From Lysobacterales bacterium (GTDB taxonomy: Bacteria; Pseudomonadota; Gammaproteobacteria; Xanthomonadales; Xanthomonadaceae), in NCBI GenBank assembly GCA_016718605.1, contig JADKCY010000042.1, forward strand, positions 1-51,426: a stretch of 51,426 bases of DNA, read 5' to 3'. Positions within the stretch are counted from its first letter, which is position 1; every line of letters begins with the position of its first letter. Made by a program: the position numbers and the translations under genes. The notes beneath the pieces were generated by a model. That model saw only the letters and a program-made list of their open reading frames with translations, was not told the origin of the DNA and made no database searches. This document shows positions 17,882-27,025 of this stretch, piece after piece.

Positions 17882-18400
17882 ATGATCCTTCGCATGACAT
17901 CCCTCGCCCTCGCTCTGGCGCTTGCCAGCCCGCTCGCCTGGGCGCACGGTAACGAGAAACACAAACCCTCGCAGGTGGAGGCCGGACGTGAAACCGCAGG
18001 GGCGGAGCAGACCGTTCCGCCCGACGCCGCCGACGCCGTGGCGGTGCTCGAGCGCTTCTCCGCCGCCTTGAGCGCAGGCGATCTTGAGGGCGTAGGCGCT
18101 GAGCTCGATCCGGCCGTGCTGATTCTCGAAAGCGGCGGCGCCGAGCGCAGCCGCGACGAGTACCTCGGCGGACACGCCAAGCACGATGCCGAGTTCCTCA
18201 AGGCTGCCCATATCACCCTGAAGCGCCGGACCGCCCAGGCCTCGGGCGATCTGGTCTGGGTCGGCAGCGAGAGTGAGATCCACGCCAGCAAGGACGACAA
18301 GATGCTGATGATCTCCTCCACCGAGACCGCGATCCTGCGCAAGACCGTGCAAGGCTGGAAGATCGTGCACCTGCACTGGTCGTCGAGGGCGCAGCGATGA
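17882..18400 (+). CDS. Exported NTF2-like (DUF4440/SnoaL-type) protein
   Basis: This 172-residue protein has a Sec signal peptide (cleavage near AWAHG), a short His-containing linker (HGNEKHKPS) and an NTF2-like cone fold domain (AVAVLERFSAALSAGDLEGV ... GWKIVHLHWSSR). Such domains bind small ligands or act as unspecialised catalytic folds. Its stop overlaps the DUF411 gene start (ATGA), so the two are translated together. The role in copper handling is unknown. It resembles the product at 19031-19504. Confidence 0.75.
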   Translation: MILRMTSLALALALASPLAWAHGNEKHKPSQVEAGRETAGAEQTVPPDAADAVAVLERFSAALSAGDLEGVGAELDPAVLILESGGAERSRDEYLGGHAKHDAEFLKAAHITLKRRTAQASGDLVWVGSESEIHASKDDKMLMISSTETAILRKTVQGWKIVHLHWSSRAQR

Positions 18401-18936
18401 GCCGAGACATCACAAGGAGCCACATCGCATGGGGTCTCGCGGCCCTGGCGGCTTTGGCGCTCTCCACCGCCTGCGCGCGCGAACCGGAAGCCGGCAGCGC
18501 AGCGACGACGACCACGCCCGATGCGGCCGCACCGAGTGCGAACGTCGCCACCACTCCGCGCATGATCGTCCACAAGACGCCCACGTGTGGCTGCTGTGGC
18601 CTGTGGGTCGAGCACATGCAGCGCGCCGGCTTCGAGGTGGAAGTGCGTGATACCGATAACCTCCACCCGGTGAAAGCCAGGCTCGGCGTCCCGTACGGCA
18701 AGGGCTCCTGCCACACCGCCGAGGTCGATGGCTATCTGATCGAAGGGCACGTGCCGGCCGACGACATCCGCCGTCTGTTGGCCGAGCGGCCCAAGGCGCG
18801 CGGACTGGTCCTGCCGGGGATGCCGCTCGGCTCACCCGGCATGGAGACGCCGGATGGTCGCGTGCAGCCCTACACGGTCGAACTGGTGGCCCAGGACGGC
18901 AGCACGTCCGCCTTCCGCCAGCACGGTTCGCCGTGA
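18397..18936 (+). CDS. DUF411 copper-binding protein (CopG-like)
   Basis: This 179-residue protein has an N-terminal signal or lipoprotein-like segment (LSTACARE) and a thioredoxin-like DUF411 domain with the conserved CGCC cluster (64-67), Cys105-His106 (GSCHTAEVDGYLIEGHVP) and His118. Proteins of this family from proteobacterial copper operons (CopG) bind copper at this Cys cluster and are thought to do redox chemistry on Cu(I)/Cu(II). Its place in a run of oxidase, cytochrome and NTF2-like genes fits. Confidence 0.88.
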   Translation: MSRDITRSHIAWGLAALAALALSTACAREPEAGSAATTTTPDAAAPSANVATTPRMIVHKTPTCGCCGLWVEHMQRAGFEVEVRDTDNLHPVKARLGVPYGKGSCHTAEVDGYLIEGHVPADDIRRLLAERPKARGLVLPGMPLGSPGMETPDGRVQPYTVELVAQDGSTSAFRQHGSP

Positions 18937-18976
18937 CCCGGCTCGGCCTGCTTTCCGCCAGGCCGCAACCGCAGGT

Positions 18977-18999
18977 GCTGGCGCGGTCATCGCGCCAGC
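18977..18999. terminator. 9-bp GC-rich hairpin after the DUF411 gene
   Basis: GCTGGCGCG (18977-18985) and CGCGCCAGC (18991-18999) are perfect reverse complements around a 5-base loop. The hairpin is 41 bases after the DUF411 stop and 31 before the next start. It has no T run, so it may be a pause or processing site rather than a strong terminator. Confidence 0.45.
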
Positions 19000-19030
19000 G
19001 CAACCTTGCCTCCAAACTTGGAGCAACACC

Positions 19031-19504
19031 ATGACACGCTCAATACTTGCGGCACTCTTGCTCAGCCTGCCCCTCCTCGGCCACGCCGCCACGCCGACGC
19101 CCGACCCGGACGAAGCGGCGGTGAAGGCGGTGCTTGCCAGCTACAAGTCGGCGCTGGAGCGCCGCGATCTGGCCGGCACTGAAACCCTGTTCGCCGACGA
19201 CAACATCGTCGCCGAATCCGGCAAGCTGGAGGGCAGCTACCTCGACTATGTCGCCCACCACATCGGTCCCGAGCTGGGCCATTTCAAGCGCTTCGCGTTC
19301 TCCGACTACGCCGTCCGCGTCGAGCGCGTGGGCGATGTGGCCTGGGCCACGGAGACGTATCGCTATGTGATCGAACTGAAGGACCGCGCCGAGCCGATCG
19401 AGCGGCAAGGTCTCAGCACAACGGTGCTGCAGCGCATCGATGGCGGGTGGAAGATCCGTTCGATGCACAGCTCGTCCCGAGCGCCGAAACCGCCGACGCC
19501 GTAG
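19031..19504 (+). CDS. Exported NTF2-like (DUF4440-type) protein
   Basis: This 157-residue protein begins at 19031 with a Sec signal peptide (MTRSILAALLLSLPLLGHA). The mature part is one NTF2-like domain (AVKAVLASYKSALERRDLAG near the start, GWKIRSMHSSSRAP at the end). It shares layout and the end motif GWKI-x(2-4)-H-x-SSR with the product at 17882-18400, so the pair may be old duplicates flanking the DUF411 gene. Function unknown. Confidence 0.75.
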   Translation: MTRSILAALLLSLPLLGHAATPTPDPDEAAVKAVLASYKSALERRDLAGTETLFADDNIVAESGKLEGSYLDYVAHHIGPELGHFKRFAFSDYAVRVERVGDVAWATETYRYVIELKDRAEPIERQGLSTTVLQRIDGGWKIRSMHSSSRAPKPPTP

Positions 19505-19669
19505 GCAGTGCATGGATGCCTCGGCCAGGCCGTTTCAGCGCCCGGTGGTCATCCGAGCCCACGGTGGTGCGTGCAGTGAGCCAGAGCGGGCAGCGCAGCC
19601 GGTTCGTTCAAGCGCTTTCGCCGTGGCGATCCCACAGTGTGGGCGTGATCACACTGAGAGGCACACACC

Positions 19670-20560
19670 ATGGCTGGATCGAACTTGAAGTTCGTACCCC
19701 GCATTCGTCGGGCGGTCGCGCGGCATCGTCCCGGCATGCGCGCGCTCATTGGGGTGCTCGCGCTGTTGGTCATCCTGGATCCTGTGTTGTTCGACCGAAG
19801 CATCGTGCATCTGCTGGTTTGGCACTCCGTGATCTTCCTGATCCTGCTGTTGGCCCTGTTGATGGTGGAAAGTGCCCAAGACGCATCCTTCGACGAAAGG
19901 GCGCAGCCCCGCGCTCCGCGCTTCGTTCCCGCGCTGGGCTTCAAGGCGCTGACACCGCTCTACGACGGCGTGGTGAAGGCGACGACCCGCGAGGGGCTGT
20001 TCAAGCAAACGCTTATCGCGCAGGCAAACATCCAGCCGGGTCAGCATGTGCTGGACCTTGCGTGCGGCACCGGCACGTTGGCGGTTCAGATGGCACAGTT
20101 TCAGCCGCTCGCCCAGATCACGGGAGTGGATGGCGATCCTGAGGTACTGGCGCGGGCTCGCAAAAAGGTCGAGCGTGCAGGTGTGCGGGTGCGGCTTGAT
20201 CACGCCAACGCAACCGCCTTGCCCTACGGGGCTGGGCAGTTCGACCGCGTGATGACAAGCTTGTTTTTTCATCACCTCGACTGGCCCGACAAACAGCGCG
20301 CCGCATCCGAGATACTGCGCGTGCTTAAGCCAGGCGGGGAACTGCACATGGCAGACTGGGGCAGGCCCGCGAACAGGCTGATGCGCTGGCTGTTCTTCCC
20401 GGTGCAGGTTCTCGATGGATTTGCCAATACGCGCAGTCACGTCGCCGGACAGCTGGTCGAGTTGTTTCAGCAGGCTGGCTTCCAAGCCGTCGTCGAGCGG
20501 GGTCGGATCAGCACGATGTTCGGCACGCTCTCGCTGTACAGCGCCGCTCGACCGCACTGA
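19670..20560 (+). CDS. Membrane-anchored class I SAM-dependent methyltransferase
   Basis: This 296-residue protein has two hydrophobic segments in the first 66 residues (MRALIGVLALLVILDPVL and a second one rich in Leu), then a class I methyltransferase domain with motif I VLDLACGTGTLAVQ and acidic motif II (GVDGDPEVLARARKK) and the post-motif MTSLFFHHLDWPDKQ. The substrate cannot be told: there are no three conserved Cys residues as in ArsM, so arsenic methylation is unlikely. It is the last gene of the plus-strand copper module and converges with cusA (48-bp gap). 165 bp separate it from the NTF2-like gene, so it may have its own promoter. Confidence 0.8.
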   Translation: MAGSNLKFVPRIRRAVARHRPGMRALIGVLALLVILDPVLFDRSIVHLLVWHSVIFLILLLALLMVESAQDASFDERAQPRAPRFVPALGFKALTPLYDGVVKATTREGLFKQTLIAQANIQPGQHVLDLACGTGTLAVQMAQFQPLAQITGVDGDPEVLARARKKVERAGVRVRLDHANATALPYGAGQFDRVMTSLFFHHLDWPDKQRAASEILRVLKPGGELHMADWGRPANRLMRWLFFPVQVLDGFANTRSHVAGQLVELFQQAGFQAVVERGRISTMFGTLSLYSAARPH

Positions 20561-20608
20561 CGGCCGCCTCACCATGGAGCACACTGCTGGCTCGAAGACT
20601 GACCCGCT

Positions 20609-23600
20609 TCATGTCCTTGTCAGTGATCGGCGTTTCACCAGCGCATAGATCGCCGGGATCACGGCCAGGGTCAGGATGGTCGATGACACCATGCCGCCCA
20701 CCATGGGTGCGGCAATCCGGCGCATCACCTCGGAACCAGTACCTGTGCTCCACATGATGGGTAACAGACCCGCCATGATCGCGACGACGGTCATCATCTT
20801 CGGGCGCACGCGCTCGACGGCGCCTTCGATGATCGCATCGGTGAGGTCACCGACGGTCAGCGATTCGCCGCTTTCTCGCCGCCGCCGCGCGCGCTCATCA
20901 AGCGCATGGTCAAGATAGATCAGCATGACCACACCAGTCTCGGCCGCGACGCCGGCCAGGGCAATGAAGCCCACGGCGACCGCGACGCTGAGGTTGTAGT
21001 CCAGCGCCCACATCAGCCACACGCCGCCGACCAGCGCGAACGGCACCGACAGCATCACGATCAGCGACTCGGTCACACGGCGGAAGTTGAGATAGAGCAG
21101 CAGGAAGATGATCGCCAGCGTCAGCGGGACGACGATCTTCATCTTGGCGATGGCGCGCTGCATGTACTCGTACTGGCCGCTCCACGTGGCGTAGTAGCCC
21201 GCAGGAAACGTCACCTCTCCGGCGACTGCCTCCTGTGCGCGACGCACGTAGGCGCCAAGGTCCGCGTCGCGGGTATCGACATAGATGTAGGCCGACAGCA
21301 GGGCGTTCTCGGTGCGGATCGACGGCGCGCCCTTGCGCACGCTGATGTCCGCCAGTTCGCCGAGCGGAATCTGCGCGCCGTCCATAGTCGGGACCAGCAC
21401 CTGCGTCGCGATGGCCTCGGGGCTGTCACGCAGTTCGCGCGGGTAGCGCACGATCACCCCGAAGCGTTCGCGACCCTCTACCGTGGTCGTGACCATTTCG
21501 CCGCCCAGGGCCGCGGCAATGACGTCCTGCACCGCACCGACCGTCAGGTCGTACCGGGCGAGCCGGCGCAGGTCGGGCTGAATGTCGAGGTAGAAGCCGC
21601 CCGTGAGGCGTTCGGCATACGCGCTGGTGGTTCCCGGCACTTCGCGCACCACCGCTTCGATCTGCTTGGCCAAGCGCTCCATTTCGGTGAGGTCGGTGCC
21701 GAAGACCTTGATGCCGATCGGCGTGCGGATGCCGGTCGCCAGCATATCGGTGCGCGCCTTGATCGGCATGGTCCATGAGTTGGCGACCCCGGGAAACTGC
21801 AGGGCTTTGTCCATCTCGGCGATCAGCGCATCCACCGTGAGCCCCATCCTCCACTGATCTTCAGGTTTCAGATTGATTACCGTCTCGAACATTTCCAACG
21901 GCGCCGGATCGGTGGCGGTCAGCGCGCGGCCGGCCTTGCCGAACACCGACTCGACTTCGGGGAAGGACTTGATGATGCGGTCCTGCTGCTGCAGCAGTTC
22001 GGCCGCCTTGGTCGGCGACATGCCCGGCAGCGAGGCCGGCATGTAGAGCAGCGTGCCCTCGTTGAGCGTGGGCATGAACTCGCTGCCCAGTCGCGACGCC
22101 GGCCAAGCTGTCGCGAGCAGCACCGCCAACGCAGCCAGCAGGGTCGCGACCTTGTGCCGCAGCACCACGGCGATCACCGGCCGGTACAGCGCGATCAACA
22201 GGCGATTCACCGGATTCTTTGCCTCGGGCAGGATCTTGCCGCGCACGAACAGCAGCATCAGTACCGGCACCAGGGTGACCGACAGCAGTGCGCCACCGGC
22301 CATGGCGAAGGTCTTGGTGAAGGCCAGCGGATGGAACAGACGTCCCTCCTGGGCCTCCAGCGCAAACACCGGCAGGAACGACACCGTGATGATCAGCAGG
22401 CTGAAGAACAGCGCCGGGCCGACTTCGCGGCAGGCGTCGACGATCAGCTTTGACCTTGGAGTGCTGCCATCGTCCCGCTCGATGTGCTTGTGCGCGTTCT
22501 CGATCATCACGATGGCCGCGTCGACCATCGCGCCGATGGCAATCGCAATGCCGCCCAGGCTCATGATGTTGGAGTTCATGCCGAGCAGGCGCATGGCCAG
22601 AAAGGCAATCAATACGCCGATCGGCAGCATGATGATCGCCACCAGAGCGCTGCGCGCATGGAACAGGAACACCACGCAGACCAGCGCGACGATCAGGCTT
22701 TCCTCGATCAGCGTCCAGCGCAAGGTAGCGATGGCGCGGTAGATCAGGTCGGAGCGGTCGTAGACCGCGCGCAGCGAGACCCCTTCGGGCAGACCGCCGG
22801 CAATCTCGGCGATCTTGGTCTTCAGGCCCTCGATCACCGCCAGCGCGTTCTCGCCATAGCGGGCAACGGCGATGCCGCCGACAACTTCCCCCTCGCCATT
22901 CAGTTCGGCGATGCCGCGGCGCTCGTCCGGCACCAGTTCGACCCGAGCCACGTCGCTTATTAGCACCGGCGTGCCGCCCTCGGCCTTGAGCACCAGCTGC
23001 TCGATGTCGGCGATGCCGCGCAAATAGCCGCGGCCACGTACCATGTACTCGGTCTCGCTCATTTCGACGATGCGCCCGCCGACGTCGCGGTTGCTCTCGG
23101 CGATCACCTGCATGATCCGATCCAAGCCGATGCCGTACTGGCGTAGCCGGACCGGATCCACGGTGACCGAGTACTGGCGCACGAATCCGCCGACGCTGGC
23201 GACTTCGGCGACACCCGGCGCCTTGGTCAACTGGTAGCGCACGTACCAGTCCTGGGTCGCGCGAAGCTCGTCGAGCGAGCGCTGCTCGCCTTCGAGCGCG
23301 TACTGATAGACCCAGCCGACGCCGGTCGCATCCGGCCCCAGGGTCGGGGTCACGCCCTCGGGCAGCTTCTGCGAGGCGAAGTTCAGGTACTCGAGCACGC
23401 GCGAGCGCGCCCAGTACAGGTCGGTGCCATCCTCGAAGATGACGTAGACGAAGGACGCGCCAAAGAACGAGAACCCGCGCACCACCTTCGACTTCGGCAC
23501 CGCCAGCATCGCCGTGGTCAGGGGATAGGTGACCTGGTCCTCGACCACCTGCGGCCCCTGGCCCGGCACTTCGGTAAACACGATGACTTGCACGTCGGAC

Positions 23601-23725
23601 AGATCCGGCAAGGCATCCAGCGGCGTGCGCAACACCGCATAGACGCCGGCTGCGGTCACCGCCAGCGACAACACGAGGACCAGGAAGACGTTGCGGACCG
23701 ACCACTCGATCAGGCGGGCAAGCAT
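20609..23725 (-). CDS. cusA: Cu/Ag efflux RND pump (CusA type)
   Basis: This 1038-residue RND pump exports Cu(I)/Ag(I) from periplasm or cytoplasm through a CusCBA complex. The start at 23725 (MLARLIEWSVRNVFLVLVLS) is chosen over a GTG-rich extension because it lies one base after the cusB stop. The helix-4 segment reads AIGAMVDAAIVMIENAHKH, the DAA form typical of monovalent-metal HME-RND pumps. The Met residues that relay Cu(I) in E. coli CusA have counterparts in LLYMPASLPGM, APLEMFETV and TMPIKARTDM. Third gene of its operon after tolC-like cusC and cusB. Confidence 0.95.
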   Translation of the reverse strand: MLARLIEWSVRNVFLVLVLSLAVTAAGVYAVLRTPLDALPDLSDVQVIVFTEVPGQGPQVVEDQVTYPLTTAMLAVPKSKVVRGFSFFGASFVYVIFEDGTDLYWARSRVLEYLNFASQKLPEGVTPTLGPDATGVGWVYQYALEGEQRSLDELRATQDWYVRYQLTKAPGVAEVASVGGFVRQYSVTVDPVRLRQYGIGLDRIMQVIAESNRDVGGRIVEMSETEYMVRGRGYLRGIADIEQLVLKAEGGTPVLISDVARVELVPDERRGIAELNGEGEVVGGIAVARYGENALAVIEGLKTKIAEIAGGLPEGVSLRAVYDRSDLIYRAIATLRWTLIEESLIVALVCVVFLFHARSALVAIIMLPIGVLIAFLAMRLLGMNSNIMSLGGIAIAIGAMVDAAIVMIENAHKHIERDDGSTPRSKLIVDACREVGPALFFSLLIITVSFLPVFALEAQEGRLFHPLAFTKTFAMAGGALLSVTLVPVLMLLFVRGKILPEAKNPVNRLLIALYRPVIAVVLRHKVATLLAALAVLLATAWPASRLGSEFMPTLNEGTLLYMPASLPGMSPTKAAELLQQQDRIIKSFPEVESVFGKAGRALTATDPAPLEMFETVINLKPEDQWRMGLTVDALIAEMDKALQFPGVANSWTMPIKARTDMLATGIRTPIGIKVFGTDLTEMERLAKQIEAVVREVPGTTSAYAERLTGGFYLDIQPDLRRLARYDLTVGAVQDVIAAALGGEMVTTTVEGRERFGVIVRYPRELRDSPEAIATQVLVPTMDGAQIPLGELADISVRKGAPSIRTENALLSAYIYVDTRDADLGAYVRRAQEAVAGEVTFPAGYYATWSGQYEYMQRAIAKMKIVVPLTLAIIFLLLYLNFRRVTESLIVMLSVPFALVGGVWLMWALDYNLSVAVAVGFIALAGVAAETGVVMLIYLDHALDERARRRRESGESLTVGDLTDAIIEGAVERVRPKMMTVVAIMAGLLPIMWSTGTGSEVMRRIAAPMVGGMVSSTILTLAVIPAIYALVKRRSLTRT

Positions 23726-23726
23726 G

Positions 23727-25178
23727 TCAGTGCTCTCCTCGGTGACCAGCGTGCGGATCGTCGGCAGGGGGCTCGTTGGATTCAGTGGGAGTGCCGTGGC
23801 CATCGTGTGTCGAAGTCGATGCTGGAGGCGATTCGGTCGGCATCGTGTGACCGCTGTGGTCCTCAATCGGTGCGGAGTCAAGATTGCGACCGGTGGCCGG
23901 GATGGAGGGCTCGTCCACACCGTCTGCCGCGGTCGACAGGCCCTGCAGGGCCGACGTCAGGTTGCTCTCGGCATCGATAAGGAAGTTGGCCGACACCACC
24001 ACCTCCTCGCCGACCGCGACGCCGTCCAGCACCGCGACTTGATCACCCGCACGTCGCCCGAGACGAACATCACGCGGTTCGAAGCGGCCCGGCGCAACCT
24101 GTACCAGCACGATCCGCCGTGTTCCGCTGTCGATCACAGCGGAGCGTGGCAAGACGATCGATTCCGCATCCGGGGTGCCGCCAAGCGTCACGTCACCGAA
24201 CAGGCCGGGGCGCAGTGCACCGTCCTCGTTAGGCAGAACGATGCGCACGCCGATGGTGCGGCTGGCCATGTCGACGACCGGCTGGATGAAGTCGATAACG
24301 CCGTCGCGATACTCGCCGGGAAGGCTCGGCGTCTCGAAACGCGCGTCGTTGCCAGTCGCCAGATCAGCTGCCATCGATGTCGGCACCTGCGCCACGATCC
24401 AGACAGTGGACAGGTCCGCCAGCCGTAGCACCGTCTGCCCGGCTTCGAACCGGTCGCCCTCAACCACCATCTTGTCGATCACCACCGCATCGGACGGCGC
24501 GGTGAGCACGAGGCGTGCGGGTGCGCCAGACATTGTAATCCGCCCTCCCGCCACCTCCCAGTTGCGTAGACGGGAATCGGCCGCGTCACGCAGCTGGCGC
24601 ATGGCGTTGGCACTGGCCGGGTCGCTGGTGGCCAGGCGGCTGGCGGCCTCGTCGGCGATCCGGTATTCCTCCTGCGCGGCGAGCAAGTTCGGGCTGTAGA
24701 GGGTCATAAGCGGCTGACCGCGGCGCACCGGCATGCCGGTCTGGTTGGCGTGCAGCCGCTCGATCCAGCCCTCGAAGCGCGGCGCCACAACAAACTGCCT
24801 GGTTTCATCGACCTGCACGCTGGCGCTCACCCGCACTTCAGCGGACAGCCGATCAAGGGTAGCGATGTGTGTTCGCACGCCGAGCTTCTGGACCTTTTCC
24901 GGCGACAGCACGACGGTGCCGGACACCGATGGCGGTTCGCCGCCGGCATAGACCGGGATGTAGTCCATACCCATGCTGTCTTTCTTGGGCACTGGCGAGG
25001 TGTCCGGCAGACCCATCGGGTTGCGGTAATAGAGGATTTCAGGCTCGCCCTGCGGCGCAGCCGCAGCGTTCCCGGCTGCATGTTCCGTTGGAGGCGCCGT
25101 CGACCGACCGAGCCACCAGCCCGCGCCAAGCGCCAGGAGCACGGACGCGCCCAATCCCATCCAGTTCGACATTTTCAT
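23727..25178 (-). CDS. cusB: CusB-type periplasmic adaptor with extra metal-binding ends
   Basis: This 483-residue adaptor has an N-terminal membrane anchor (WMGLGASVLLALGAGWWLG), then a heavy-metal-binding motif ILYYRNPMGLPDTSPVPKKD with the Met-containing sequence known in CusB-like proteins that take copper from chaperones. The hairpin, lipoyl and barrel domains follow. The last 60 residues are an extra tail rich in His and Met (DHSGHTMPTES, HDGHGTPTES, DDPHAGHRGEH), which classic CusB lacks. This tail carries the same DPHAGH motif as the TolC-like lipoprotein and cytochrome c of the neighbouring copper module. Its start overlaps the cusC-like stop by 4 bp. Confidence 0.93.
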   Translation of the reverse strand: MKMSNWMGLGASVLLALGAGWWLGRSTAPPTEHAAGNAAAAPQGEPEILYYRNPMGLPDTSPVPKKDSMGMDYIPVYAGGEPPSVSGTVVLSPEKVQKLGVRTHIATLDRLSAEVRVSASVQVDETRQFVVAPRFEGWIERLHANQTGMPVRRGQPLMTLYSPNLLAAQEEYRIADEAASRLATSDPASANAMRQLRDAADSRLRNWEVAGGRITMSGAPARLVLTAPSDAVVIDKMVVEGDRFEAGQTVLRLADLSTVWIVAQVPTSMAADLATGNDARFETPSLPGEYRDGVIDFIQPVVDMASRTIGVRIVLPNEDGALRPGLFGDVTLGGTPDAESIVLPRSAVIDSGTRRIVLVQVAPGRFEPRDVRLGRRAGDQVAVLDGVAVGEEVVVSANFLIDAESNLTSALQGLSTAADGVDEPSIPATGRNLDSAPIEDHSGHTMPTESPPASTSTHDGHGTPTESNEPPADDPHAGHRGEH

Positions 25179-26476
25179 GGTGTGCTCCCAACCAGGGCGC
25201 GCAGTGCAGCAGCGCCAGAAAGTTCATCGCGCAACGCGTCGATTCGCGCCAGATCGGCGCCTTGCCAGGCCTCTAGTGCCTCCAGCAAGGTGGCGAAGTC
25301 GACATCGCCTACGCGATAGCTGGCCAGCGCCGAGGCGAAGTTCGCCTCGGTCTGGGGCAAAAGGGTGTCGCTGTACAGCGTGCGGCGCTGATTCGCGCTC
25401 GACCAGCGCGCCCAGGTCTCGCCAAAGCGAGCCTCGAGCGCGCTGAGCGTCTGATCGACTCGGGCACGCGCCGCGTCGCTGCGCAGCGCGGCCTCGCGCT
25501 CGCGTTCACGAAGCGCGCGGCGCTGAAATGGGATCTCGACCTCGAGCATCAGCTCGTAGCCATCCAGGCGATTGCCCATCTGCATCGCGCCCACCCCGAC
25601 AGTAAGGTCGGGCAGGCGCCGACGCCGTTGCAGGTCGAGAGCCTGATCGGCAGCCGCCGCCATGGTGTTGCTCGCGCGTAGCGCCGGATGCGTCGCCCGG
25701 CGTACCGCTTGCAGACCGGCAACAAGTGTCGCGACGGGCGCTGTGATGGCTGGCTCGGCCGCGGGCGGGTGAAGCGCCGCATCCGCCGGCCGGCCGAGCC
25801 GTGTGTTGAGTTGCGATACGGCTTCCTGTCGCATCGCCGTGCGCTCGATGCGCTCGGCCTGCATCTGGGTGCGGGCCACCTGGGCGCGAATCGCATCCTG
25901 CTGCGCGGCGATGCCCAGTGCGTAGCGCTCGCGTGCGACTGCTTCGACCTGGCCAAGCAGTTCAATCAGCCGATCCACGACCTGCAATCCCGCGTCGGCA
26001 TGCCAGTAGCGCACGTAGGCCTGCTCAGCTTCTGCCAGTCGGTCAAGCAGGATCGCGTCGCGCACTTCGCGCTGTGCATCGGCCTCACGACTTGCGATGT
26101 TGCGCGCCAGCCCCCGCTTGCCCCACAAAGGAAACGTCTGCCGGACGGTATAGGTAGCGGTATCAACATTGCCGGGCAACAGGTTTGGTCGCTCGGCATC
26201 GATGCCTTGTAACCGGACACCGACCATCGGATCGGGAAGAGACCCGGCAGGTATCACGCGGGCCTCGGCCGCGTCCGCATCGGCCTGCAGCGCGCGCAGT
26301 TCGGGATTGTGCTCGATCAGCCACGCTCGAATCGACGCCACGTCTCCCCCGGGGAGCGGTTCCTGTGCGACCAGTGGCAATGGAATTGCCAACAGGACCG
26401 CAAACAGCCAGGCACCGCCTTGCCGGGGAAGAGCAGGCGTACGCCCGATGTCAGGGCGCACAGCAAAAAGTTTCAT
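25175..26476 (-). CDS. cusC: TolC-family outer-membrane channel of the Cus system
   Basis: This 433-residue outer-membrane efflux protein has a signal peptide ending around VAQEP, then two OEP repeats (IRAWLIEHNPELRALQADAD; YVRYWHADAGLQVVDRLIEL). TYTVRQTFPLWGKRGLARN is the typical beta-barrel entry of metal-pump TolC proteins. It is the first of three overlapping pump genes; a small Cys-rich protein gene lies 118 bp upstream. Confidence 0.9.
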   Translation of the reverse strand: MKLFAVRPDIGRTPALPRQGGAWLFAVLLAIPLPLVAQEPLPGGDVASIRAWLIEHNPELRALQADADAAEARVIPAGSLPDPMVGVRLQGIDAERPNLLPGNVDTATYTVRQTFPLWGKRGLARNIASREADAQREVRDAILLDRLAEAEQAYVRYWHADAGLQVVDRLIELLGQVEAVARERYALGIAAQQDAIRAQVARTQMQAERIERTAMRQEAVSQLNTRLGRPADAALHPPAAEPAITAPVATLVAGLQAVRRATHPALRASNTMAAAADQALDLQRRRRLPDLTVGVGAMQMGNRLDGYELMLEVEIPFQRRALREREREAALRSDAARARVDQTLSALEARFGETWARWSSANQRRTLYSDTLLPQTEANFASALASYRVGDVDFATLLEALEAWQGADLARIDALRDELSGAAALRALVGSTP

Positions 26477-26594
26477 GGTTGTTCCCTTGCCTGATGGTCG
26501 GACCAGAGCGATCCGCGGCCTGCAGCCACAACGTACGCTTGCGCGCTACGCAGCGATTAACCGGGCGCCGAGGCGTCCGGGCGTCGAGGCGGCA

Positions 26595-26990
26595 TCAAAT
26601 CAGGAGGACGCTTGCGGGATGCTGTGTGGGTCGATGCCAGCCGGCCTGTCGACTCGGCGAGGGGGCAATGGTGCCCTGCGCCGCGAGGCGCCGCACCGTA
26701 TCTACCGAAACCGGGGCCACGGGACCCAGAAACGGCACCAAGGGGGCACGTGAGTGGTCGGAACTGGCATCGCCCTGGTTGCAGTGTGCCTTGCAGACAG
26801 CGAGGTCGGTCCCATCACCTTGGTCGGTGCAGTCCGAATGCTCGGCGACTGTATCGGCCTGGGTGCTTGCTTTCGCCGACCACTCGCAATCGGCATGCAA
26901 CGCCAGCAACATTTGCGACCACAGCAATGCGGTGATCGCCAAAAGCGAAATCCGGGAAAACAGGCGTTGGTGGCGACGCATCCGGTGCAT
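26595..26990 (-). CDS. Small Cys-rich exported protein heading the cus operon
   Basis: This 131-residue protein has a basic N-terminus, one hydrophobic segment (ISLLAITALLWSQMLLALHA) that is a signal or anchor, and a periplasmic domain with five Cys and several His, including DLAVCKAHCNQGD. AAGG lies 8 bases before the ATG at 26990. A second protein at 28636-28971 shares this motif as DVAVCAAHCSQGD and the following SSDHSRAPL/ESSRVPPL context, so they are paralogues. Small DUF2946-like exported proteins of this size occur with copper genes; the exact family is not certain. A perfect FNR/Anr box is centred 42 bases upstream of the start. Confidence 0.7.
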   Translation of the reverse strand: MHRMRRHQRLFSRISLLAITALLWSQMLLALHADCEWSAKASTQADTVAEHSDCTDQGDGTDLAVCKAHCNQGDASSDHSRAPLVPFLGPVAPVSVDTVRRLAAQGTIAPSPSRQAGWHRPTQHPASVLLI

Positions 26991-27025
26991 GTTGTTGACC
27001 TTAGTATCTTGCGCGATGCAGGACC

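Noticed and set aside
19670..20560. Arsenite methyltransferase ArsM
   Set aside because: The methyltransferase motifs are generic and the Cys residues needed to bind arsenite are absent; no ars genes are present.
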